The notes below the pieces were generated by a model. The model ran no database searches. It had not been told where the DNA came from and worked only from the letters and a program-made list of their open reading frames with translations. This document shows, piece after piece, positions 1-5,119 of a stretch of DNA of 5,795 bases. Positions within the stretch are counted from its first letter, which is position 1. The number at the start of each line of letters is the position of its first letter. A program made the translations under genes and the position numbers. Source of the stretch: an uncultured bacterium (GTDB lineage: Bacteria; Bacillota; Clostridia; Lachnospirales; Lachnospiraceae); assembly GCA_905214855.1 (NCBI GenBank), contig CAJMNU010000096.1:1-5795 (forward strand), read 5' to 3'.

Positions 1-639
1 TAAGAACTCACGAAGCGGACTTCCATCTCCCCAGCAGGTAACACTTGGCAGTCCCTGTTCTTTTGCTTCGTGGAATCTGCGGATCAATGCCGGAAGTACA
101 TGGCTATGGGTTGGATGATAGTTGTCATTTGGTCCGTACAGATTGGTAGGCATTACACTGATGTAATCTGTACCATACTGACGATTTAAAAATTCACAAT
201 ATTTCAATCCACTGATTTTTGCCAGTGCATATGCTTCATTGGTTTTTTCCAATTCACTGGTTAAAAGACAGTTTTCTGGCATAGGCTGTGGTGCCATTCT
301 TGGATAAATACAGGAAGATCCAAGAAATTCCAACTTTTTACATCCATTCTGCCATGCAGAGTGGATCACATTCATTTCCAGAGTCATGTTAAACCACATA
401 AAATCTGCCAATGCTTCCTGATTTGCGATAATACCGCCTACTTTAGCAGCTGCCAGAAATACATATTCTGGTTTTTCTGCTGCAAAGAAATCTTCTACAT
501 CCTGCTGTCTGCAAAGATCCAGTTCTTGATGTGTACGGGTAATGATATTGGTATATCCCTGACGCTGCAGTTCACGTACAATAGCAGAACCTACCATACC
601 ACGATGTCCAGCTACATAGATTTTTGCGTTTTTCTCCAT
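1..639 (-). CDS. fcl: GDP-L-fucose synthase (C-terminus cut by window edge)
   Basis: Cytoplasmic short-chain dehydrogenase/reductase-type enzyme that epimerises and reduces GDP-4-keto-6-deoxy-mannose to GDP-L-fucose with NADPH, the second and last step of de novo GDP-fucose synthesis. Seen: 213 residues of an expected 310-320. An N-terminal Rossmann motif GHRGMVGSA lies at residues 11-19. The catalytic set matches the E. coli enzyme shifted by one: S108 and C110 in GSSCIYP, Y137 and K141 in YALAK, and H180 in SHVLPAL. The [11 protein letters not shown] stretch (166-176) is also typical of the family. The ATG overlaps the TGA of gmd by one base (TGATG), so it is probably translated by coupling; there is no strong Shine-Dalgarno at good spacing. 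It is co-transcribed with gmd. No frameshift or missing key residue in the visible part; the missing part lies left of base 1. Confidence 0.96.
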   Translation of the reverse strand, partial: MEKNAKIYVAGHRGMVGSAIVRELQRQGYTNIITRTHQELDLCRQQDVEDFFAAEKPEYVFLAAAKVGGIIANQEALADFMWFNMTLEMNVIHSAWQNGCKKLEFLGSSCIYPRMAPQPMPENCLLTSELEKTNEAYALAKISGLKYCEFLNRQYGTDYISVMPTNLYGPNDNYHPTHSHVLPALIRRFHEAKEQGLPSVTCWGDGSPLREFL

Positions 640-1691
640 CATGCCTGTTCACCAGCTTCCTTCATTGCCTTTTCACGCTTTGCTAACATACGATCATGTT
701 TTGCCATGATTTCTACCAATTCTTCATAACTTGTTTTCTGTGGATTCCATCCAAGAACTGTTTTTGCCTTAGTTGGATCGCCCCAAAGGTTATCTACATC
801 AGTTGGGCGGAACCATTCTGGATTGACACAAACTAACATTTTGCCTGTCTTTGCATCATATCCCTTTTCTTCCAGACCATTTCCTTCCCAACGGATTGTA
901 ATTCCGTTAGCAGCAAATGCTTTTTCAGTGAAATCACGTACTGTGTGCTGTACACCAGTAGCAATTACAAAGTCGTCTGGTGTTTCTTGCTGCATGATCA
1001 GCCACATACACTCTACATAATCTTTTGCATATCCCCAGTCACGCAAAGAGTCCATATTTCCTAATTCCAAATGATCCTGAAGTCCTTCTGCGATTCGACC
1101 AGCTGCCAGAGTGATCTTACGTGTTACAAAGTTCTCACCACGACGTTCTGATTCATGGTTGAACAGGATTCCGTTTACTGCAAACATTCCATAAGCTTCA
1201 CGATATTCTTTTGTAATCCAGAAACCATACTGTTTTGCTACTGCATATGGGCTGTATGGATGGAATGGTGTTGTCTCACGCTGAGGAACTTCTTCTACTT
1301 TTCCATAAAGTTCAGAAGTAGATGCCTGATATACTTTTGTTTTCTTTGTCAATCCCAGAATACGGCATGCTTCCAGAATACGCAGAACACCAAGTGCATC
1401 TACATCTCCAGAATACTCTGGTACATCAAAGGAAACCTGTACATGGCTCTGTGCTGCCAAGTTATAGATTTCATCTGGCTGAACCAGACTGATAATACGA
1501 ATCAAAGAAGAAGAGTCAGAAAGATCTCCATCATGCAGAGTAATCTTTCCCATAAGATGATCAATACGTGCGGTATTGGAGATGGATGCACGGCGTGTAA
1601 TGCCATGAACTTCATATCCCTTTTCCAGAAGGAATTCTGCTAAGTAAGAACCATCTTGACCAGTAATACCAGTAATAAGTGCTTTTTTCAT
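639..1691 (-). CDS. gmd: GDP-mannose 4,6-dehydratase
   Basis: Converts GDP-D-mannose to GDP-4-keto-6-deoxy-D-mannose, the committed step toward GDP-L-fucose (and potentially other deoxyhexoses); cytoplasmic NADP-dependent extended SDR enzyme. Seen: 350 residues, full length for the shorter bacterial forms. Motifs: Rossmann GITGQDG (8-14), the RRAS stretch (33-36) typical of NADP binding, NLAAQSHV (77-84), STSELYG (124-130) and YAVAK (149-153). Catalytic T125, E127, Y149 and K153 line up with E. coli T133, E135, Y157 and K161 at a constant offset of eight. [10 protein letters not shown] (217-226) and [16 protein letters not shown] (294-309) are also family signatures. The start is fixed by GGAGGT five bases upstream. 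The C-terminal tail (about 330-350) is charged, Lys/Glu-rich and helical-looking. It is the first visible gene of the minus-strand operon and overlaps fcl by one base. Confidence 0.98.
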   Translation of the reverse strand: MKKALITGITGQDGSYLAEFLLEKGYEVHGITRRASISNTARIDHLMGKITLHDGDLSDSSSLIRIISLVQPDEIYNLAAQSHVQVSFDVPEYSGDVDALGVLRILEACRILGLTKKTKVYQASTSELYGKVEEVPQRETTPFHPYSPYAVAKQYGFWITKEYREAYGMFAVNGILFNHESERRGENFVTRKITLAAGRIAEGLQDHLELGNMDSLRDWGYAKDYVECMWLIMQQETPDDFVIATGVQHTVRDFTEKAFAANGITIRWEGNGLEEKGYDAKTGKMLVCVNPEWFRPTDVDNLWGDPTKAKTVLGWNPQKTSYEELVEIMAKHDRMLAKREKAMKEAGEQA

Positions 1692-1696
1692 TGTGT

Positions 1697-1702
1697 ACCT
1701 CC
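1697..1702 (-). promoter_or_regulatory. Ribosome binding site of gmd
   Basis: On the minus strand GGAGGT stands five bases before the gmd ATG. This is a near-perfect Shine-Dalgarno and it fixes the start codon. Confidence 0.85.
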
Positions 1703-1822
1703 ATATGTTTATTAGTTGTGTTAGTTACAATAACTGTAATATAAAATAATTTGTAGTAAGTTATAATTATTAATTACTTTTTATATATATCGACTGATCA
1801 TGTAAATTTAAATAACAAAAGT

Positions 1823-1851
1823 ATTCTATCAGGGTTTTTTAATTTTTTTAA
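1823..1851 (-). promoter_or_regulatory. Candidate promoter of the gmd-fcl operon
   Basis: Read on the minus strand, TTAAAA (1851-1846, four of six matches to TTGACA) is followed after 17 bases by TAGAAT (1828-1823, five of six matches to TATAAT). A TG one base before the -10 (TGATAGAAT) makes it an extended -10. Transcription would start near 1816, giving a leader of about 125 bases before gmd. The leader is AT-rich and contains a small dyad, TTACA-5-TGTAA, at 1725-1739. The DNA is so AT-rich that chance matches are likely, so this is a candidate only. Confidence 0.35.
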
Positions 1852-2011
1852 TTCACATAAATGACTTTTTTTTGCACTATATTGGTTTTTGATAAGGATT
1901 ACACCACTTTACAATTTTTTCATAAAAGAATATCATATAGGAACTTTCTGATGTATAATAAATTTGTGACAACTTCATTACCAAAGAAAGTGACCCTATA
2001 CGACAAACTTA

Positions 2012-2308
2012 TCATATAACGAAAATAATCTGATTAGTAAACTTTGTCGATATTTTTCTGCTTACTTTGCTACTTTTCCGCACCAACAGTAGAAACGAGG
2101 TATATAATGACTTGGTAACTTCAACAGAGCTATTTGTTACATTCTCAATCTTTTCCTCTAACAAGGTACACCATTCACCCTGTTCTACTGTGCCTCCTAT
2201 AGAATCTCCATTAATAATAATATGTGCCGTATATCCAACATCAATTTTTTCGGAAAAAGTCTGTTTTATGTAATCATTCCACCACAATAAATAATTCACA
2301 TAATTCAT
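2012..2308 (-). CDS. Small hypothetical protein or gene remnant
   Basis: A 98-residue reading frame that I do not recognise. The middle (about residues 23-72) reads like protein, with a mix such as GYTAHIIINGDSIGG and an acidic, helical LLEEKIENV. The end (about 76-98) is basic and loses that character. The start is uncertain: AAGAG touches the ATG at 2308 with no spacing, while the GTG four codons in (2299-2297) has the same AAGAG at nine bases, a better distance. No signal peptide and no clear membrane segment. Stops TGA and TAA stand side by side at 2014-2009, and the same frame is open again for 43 codons beyond them, so this may be the front of a broken gene. It could also be a chance frame in AT-rich DNA. 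It is the longest frame between gmd and the secreted protein gene, and its neighbours say nothing about a role. Confidence 0.35.
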   Translation of the reverse strand: MNYVNYLLWWNDYIKQTFSEKIDVGYTAHIIINGDSIGGTVEQGEWCTLLEEKIENVTNSSVEVTKSLYTSFLLLVRKSSKVSRKISTKFTNQIIFVI

Positions 2309-2700
2309 CTCTTAAAATTCATTTTTTTAATATTCGAAATAATACAAAACTTAGCAGTAGGAGAGTAGTAAAGACAAAAAATAGAGACAGTAATTAGAGA
2401 AGTTGTAATAAAAAATTGAAAATTACTTTTATAGAGCATAAGATATAAAATTAAAGAGAAAAGTTAGACTTGTTGTGAAAGAAATTCAAAAATTAGAGCT
2501 AAAATAATAACCTTTTTTCTTTCATAGAAGATATTTTAGAACATAAAAAAATCACTGTATTCTTTCAAGAGATTAAATCCCCCCAAATCTAACTTTTTTG
2601 GGGATACCTCAGATTAAGATACAGTGATTTTATATGTTATTGTAATAAAGTAAGAAACAAAGACACAATCTAACACTTTTTAGAAAAATTAGGTATTTAA
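2309..2700. other. AT-rich intergenic stretch with a palindromic element
   Basis: About 390 bases without a supportable gene. The half from 2309 to 2540 is strongly A-rich on the plus strand, with short frames only (for example an eight-codon ATG frame on the minus strand near 2525). The half from 2541 to 2640 is taken up by the long inverted repeat listed separately. I found no tRNA or rRNA signature. Confidence 0.6.
2541..2637 (-). terminator. Long inverted repeat; likely terminator or small palindromic element
   Basis: Thirteen bases at 2548-2560 (ending ATCACTGTAT) are perfectly complementary to 2619-2631 (beginning ATACAGTGAT), and the flanks ACATA and TATGT nearly extend the pairing to 2541 and 2637. 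Inside, ATCCCC (2577-2582) can pair with GGGGAT (2600-2605), or alternatively CCCCAAA (2581-2587) with TTTGGGG (2597-2603). The whole therefore folds as one long imperfect hairpin. On the minus strand the outer stem is followed by seven T residues, and the element starts about 65 bases past the stop of the secreted protein gene, so it could end that transcript. The 58-base interior is much longer than an ordinary terminator loop, so a mobile-derived palindrome or structured RNA is an alternative. Confidence 0.5.
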
Positions 2701-3294
2701 TCAATGACAGATTTTACAAGGCTGATAACCAAGATCCAATAAATAGCCCTCATCATCAGCATATCCTTTGTTTATGTCATTCATTTTCTTTATAGCTCTA
2801 CATCCTATCACATGGTACTTTTGAGTTGAAGTATTTACAACAATTGTATATCCATCATAAGGGGTAGAAGAGATACCAGAGAGTGTAGAATCTTCATAGG
2901 TAACTGAATCTATATTGTCATGATCAAAAAAGGAATCAGATTCCTCCACAGTGTCTGTCAAATCATAATCATCATAAAAAGAATCATCATATGAATCATC
3001 TAATTGTGTCTGAACAATTCCATCTACAACCCATGCACCATTTTCATTAACAATACAAAAATCAGGTGTAGTAGTATTAGTCAATAAATATCCATTTTCA
3101 TCAAAACAGTAACATTCGTAAACTCCATCCAAATTGCCGTCAATCCATTGCCAGCCACTTACCGGATAGGTAAAATCATCATTTTGATACCAATATCCAG
3201 TTTCATCTAATTTCCATTCTCCGGCAAAAGAAGAGATAGAAGAGAAGATCAGGGAACAGCAGGTAAAAAGAAATGCAAATAATGTTTTTTTCAT
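2701..3294 (-). CDS. Secreted cell-wall-binding-repeat protein with C-terminal Cys/His module
   Basis: Predicted exported protein of 197 residues. Residues 1-24 form a signal peptide (MKK, hydrophobic core, SSFAG), with cleavage probably after A24. Residues 25-97 resemble the choline/cell-wall-binding repeats common in clostridia: GYWYQN, GWQWIDGNLDGVYECYCFDENGYLL, then TTPDFCIVNENGAWVVDG. These usually tether proteins to wall polymers. Residues 98-136 are a very acidic linker rich in Asp, Ser and Tyr. The end (150-197) carries YHVIGC (H161, C165) and GYQPCKICH (C193, C196, H197), the pattern of small Ada-like/nuclease-associated zinc-binding modules, so metal binding is an inference. The start was chosen at 3294 because GGAGGT lies five bases upstream and a signal peptide begins there; the same frame continues upstream to an ATG at 3366 without such support. 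No enzyme domain is visible. Substrate and role unknown. Confidence 0.88.
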   Translation of the reverse strand: MKKTLFAFLFTCCSLIFSSISSFAGEWKLDETGYWYQNDDFTYPVSGWQWIDGNLDGVYECYCFDENGYLLTNTTTPDFCIVNENGAWVVDGIVQTQLDDSYDDSFYDDYDLTDTVEESDSFFDHDNIDSVTYEDSTLSGISSTPYDGYTIVVNTSTQKYHVIGCRAIKKMNDINKGYADDEGYLLDLGYQPCKICH

Positions 3295-3299
3295 AGCAA

Positions 3300-3305
3300 A
3301 CCTCC
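3300..3305 (-). promoter_or_regulatory. Ribosome binding site that decides the start of the secreted protein
   Basis: GGAGGT on the minus strand, five bases before the ATG at 3294. The upstream in-frame ATG at 3366 has no comparable site and would put 24 extra residues before the signal peptide. Confidence 0.8.
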
Positions 3306-3371
3306 AAGCAAATAATAAAAATAATAGTAAATAATGGTGATAACAGTAATAAGGAAGTAATATCAACTTCC

Positions 3372-3397
3372 ATTATAGTGTATCTATAGTCTATCAA
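3372..3397 (-). promoter_or_regulatory. Candidate promoter of the secreted protein gene
   Basis: A perfect TATAAT is read on the minus strand at 3377-3372. TTGATA (3397-3392) is a good -35 match, but the spacer is only 14 bases, shorter than normal. Either the -35 is poor or an activator helps. A start near 3365 would give a leader of about 70 bases. Confidence 0.4.
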
Positions 3398-3412
3398 ATA
3401 TTTTTGTGATTT

Positions 3413-3443
3413 AAAATGATAAAAATAGAAAAATGATAAAAAT
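3413..3443. repeat. 17-base tandem direct repeat upstream of the secreted protein promoter
   Basis: AAAATGATAAAAAT occurs at 3413-3426 and again at 3430-3443, identical over 14 bases with a period of 17. It lies roughly 45-80 bases before the inferred transcription start of the minus-strand gene, where activator sites or UP elements sit. Simple AT-rich duplication is equally possible. Confidence 0.5.
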
Positions 3444-3534
3444 GAGAAGTTTATTACAAAATTCTCTCTCTTTTCATAAAATGAAACATAAATGCAATAA
3501 AAAGTAGTATACAATATCTTTTTTCCTATTTCAC

Positions 3535-3563
3535 TGGAATCATAGAGAAGTTTGTGTTAAGAT
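3535..3563 (+). promoter_or_regulatory. Candidate promoter of the deacetylase-like gene
   Basis: TGGAAT (3535-3540, a weak -35) is followed after 17 bases by TAAGAT (3558-3563), with TG at 3555-3556 giving an extended -10. Start of transcription near 3570, about 30 bases before the first ATG. Moderate match only. Confidence 0.3.
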
Positions 3564-3600
3564 GCATAGTTAGGTAAACAATTAAAAAATTGGAAACAGG

Positions 3601-4914
3601 ATGAGAAGAAAGGATTATAGCAGTATGGATAAGAAACGTTGGATACAGCTTGCAATGGGAGCTATGGCATTTTTGGCAGCAGGCAGTCTGGTCTATATTT
3701 TTTCTATAGATAAAAAAGAGACTCAGGCAATGAGCAGACAGCATGAAGAAAGGACACAGCTTGAGCGGCAGTATGAAAAGGAAAAAGAGGAGATTCTTGA
3801 GCAGGAAACACGTTTGAAGGAAGAAGCACAGGCAGCAAAAAAAGAACCTGCATATGTCATGTTCGGGTTTGACAGTACAGATGAATCCCTGTATTCTTCT
3901 GTCTATCCTAAAATGAAAGAATATGGTTATACCGGAACGATCATCTTATCTGCCAGTGAAGCCTCAGAAATAGCAAATACAGATACTGAAGAGGAAAAAG
4001 ATAAGAAAGAGGAAGAGAAAGAAACGGAAAATAAAGACAAGAAAAACAAAGAAAATAAAGAAGATAGCGAAGAAGATAACGAAGAAAAGCAGGAAGGCAG
4101 AAGATATGGCTCTCTGACAGAAGAAGAGTTACTGGAAATGACAGAAAATGGATGGGAAGTGGCATATGGAGGTCCTAAGCCAGAAAGTATGGATGCTTGG
4201 AAAGCACATATAACGGCATCTTCCAGCAACTGCCAGATGTATTATTATGATGGAGAAGACTATGCCCAGACAGAAAAAAGATTTGATGGAGATTTAAGAG
4301 AAGCAGGGATCACTGTGGTAAGTGCATCTGCGGATTCTGCAAACAAATATCAGCTCCTTTCTGGTCAGACACATCAGAATACAGCAGAAGAAACAACAGA
4401 TATATCCAAAACAGCAGATGTGGTAGAAAAAACAGAAATAATAGAAACAGTAGAAACAACAGAACTAACTGAAACAACCAAACTGATCAAAACAACAGAA
4501 ACACCAAATGACACAGAGATGATCTTCATTCAGAACCTTTTAATCTCAGAGGGGAGTGCCTATGTGACATCCATGTTGGATCAGCTTACCACAGCATCTG
4601 GAGCGGTTGTCCTGACAAACTATCAAATGGAAGGGGAGTATAGCAGATTTGGTATTCCTATGCCATATGAAGATACTGTTTATACAGAAGTCCTAGATTA
4701 TGTAAAAAAACTTCAGGAAGACGGAAAAGTGGAAGTTGGAAATCCTTTGGAATATTTGACTGTTCAAAAGGAGATTTCAGAAAAAGCAGATAAAGCATGG
4801 GCAGAGTATGAGAGATTTGTGAGTGAGAATGCTGGTAGATTACAGGAACTGGATGAAAGGCTGGAGCATGTGTGGGACGGGTATGGAGAGACCACATCTA
4901 GTGGGGAAGATTGA
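3601..4914 (+). CDS. Membrane-anchored, divergent polysaccharide deacetylase-like protein with low-complexity insertions
   Basis: 437 residues. Residues 12-36 form one hydrophobic segment after a basic N-terminus, a signal anchor placing the rest outside the cell. Residues 38-82 are a charged, probable coiled coil. AYVMFGFDSTDESLYSSVYPKM and YGYTGTIILSA (84-118) resemble the first strands of NodB-type polysaccharide deacetylases, and MTENGWEVAYGG (180-191) resembles the stretch that carries the metal-binding HxxxH in active enzymes. Here that histidine motif is absent, and the TFDDG motif is reduced to FDSTD, so catalysis is doubtful. Residues 128-166 are a Lys/Glu/Asp/Asn-rich insertion. Residues 260-303 are a Thr/Glu-rich insertion with a charged residue every third position (276-300). 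Residues 310-386 resume a folded sequence, and 386-437 look helical. The start is ambiguous: ATG 3601 has only a weak GGA six bases upstream, while ATG 3625 (residue 9) has AAAGGA at ten bases. The fold is an inference from weak motifs. Confidence 0.85.
   Translation: MRRKDYSSMDKKRWIQLAMGAMAFLAAGSLVYIFSIDKKETQAMSRQHEERTQLERQYEKEKEEILEQETRLKEEAQAAKKEPAYVMFGFDSTDESLYSSVYPKMKEYGYTGTIILSASEASEIANTDTEEEKDKKEEEKETENKDKKNKENKEDSEEDNEEKQEGRRYGSLTEEELLEMTENGWEVAYGGPKPESMDAWKAHITASSSNCQMYYYDGEDYAQTEKRFDGDLREAGITVVSASADSANKYQLLSGQTHQNTAEETTDISKTADVVEKTEIIETVETTELTETTKLIKTTETPNDTEMIFIQNLLISEGSAYVTSMLDQLTTASGAVVLTNYQMEGEYSRFGIPMPYEDTVYTEVLDYVKKLQEDGKVEVGNPLEYLTVQKEISEKADKAWAEYERFVSENAGRLQELDERLEHVWDGYGETTSSGED
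4426..4506 (+). repeat. Degenerate 9-base coding repeat (Glu/Lys every third residue)
   Basis: Inside the deacetylase-like gene, codons 276, 279, 282, 285, 288 and 291 are Glu, 294 and 297 are Lys, and 300 is Glu, mostly within units of the form x-Glu-Thr encoded by NNN-GAA-ACA. This is a degraded tandem array of 9-base units that keeps the reading frame whatever the copy number. Confidence 0.6.
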
Positions 4915-4980
4915 GTTTTCCCTATAAGTTCCCCTAAAGTAAGAAACATTGCGGCTGAGTGTGGATGCATCAGCTAAAAC

Positions 4981-5018
4981 CATGACAGGCTGCTCTTGTC
5001 ATGACAGATTGCTTTCAG
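4981..5018. repeat. Dyad plus imperfect 19-base direct repeat upstream of the MATE gene
   Basis: CATGACA (4981-4987) and TGTCATG (4997-5003) form a perfect 7-base inverted repeat with a 9-base centre. CATGACAGnnTGCT also recurs directly at 4981-4994 and 5000-5013. The right half of the dyad overlaps a candidate -35, so it could be an operator. No T run follows, so it is not a standard terminator. Confidence 0.4.
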
Positions 5019-5024
5019 AAAGAT
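4996..5024 (+). promoter_or_regulatory. Candidate promoter of the MATE transporter gene
   Basis: TTGTCA (4996-5001, five of six matches) and AAAGAT (5019-5024, three of six matches) are 17 bases apart. The -10 is weak. The -35 lies inside the CATGACA/TGTCATG dyad. Readthrough from the upstream plus-strand gene is also possible, since I found no clear terminator after 4914. Confidence 0.25.
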
Positions 5025-5119
5025 AAGAGAGTGTAAAAAAGATAGGAATGGGAATAGATATGGAGATAGAAACAAAAGAGGAAAATGCTGAAAGAAAAAG
5101 AGAGGGAGAGAGTACCTCT

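Larger units (their letters stand above)
1692..2011. other. AT-rich intergenic stretch upstream of gmd
   Basis: About 320 bases with no convincing gene. It contains the gmd ribosome binding site, the candidate gmd promoter and leader, and homopolymer T runs on the plus strand near 1834-1849 and 1865-1873. In the frame of the 98-codon reading frame that ends at 2012, bases 1880-2008 are open on the minus strand for 43 codons (with an internal ATG) before a TAG at 1877-1879. This could be the remains of a longer gene. I see no tRNA, riboswitch-like fold or strong terminator. Confidence 0.5.
3295..3600. other. Divergent intergenic region
   Basis: About 306 bases between the divergent secreted-protein gene and the deacetylase-like gene, very AT-rich. 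It holds the minus-strand ribosome binding site and promoter candidate, the 17-base tandem repeat and the plus-strand promoter candidate. I see no small gene here that I can support. Confidence 0.6.

Noticed and set aside
361..1643. Plus-strand open frames at 361-729, 823-1020 and 1155-1643
   Set aside because: They lie opposite fcl and gmd, have Cys/Phe/Ser-rich composition typical of antisense reading, and lack ribosome binding sites.
1725..1739. Dyad TTACA-5-TGTAA in the gmd leader as an operator
   Set aside because: Five-base arms in very AT-rich DNA are expected by chance, and it matches no operator I can name.
2067..2273. Plus-strand 68-codon frame
   Set aside because: It is antisense to the 98-codon minus frame, with no ribosome binding site and no recognisable content. 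It only adds to the doubt about that region.
3203..3514. Minus-strand 103-codon frame
   Set aside because: Overlaps the well-supported start of the secreted protein in another frame and is Phe/Tyr/Ile-rich, as expected from AT-rich noncoding DNA.
3526..4970. Minus-strand frames at 3526-3744, 3927-4229, 3941-4165, 4658-4897 and 4764-4970
   Set aside because: All or most of each lies opposite the 437-residue plus-strand gene. The Ser/Leu/Phe-rich ones at 3927-4229 are simply the complement of the purine-rich insertion.
4951..4976. Small hairpin GGCTGA/TCAGCT downstream of the 437-residue gene as a terminator
   Set aside because: The stem is only five to six pairs with an 11-base loop and no T run follows.
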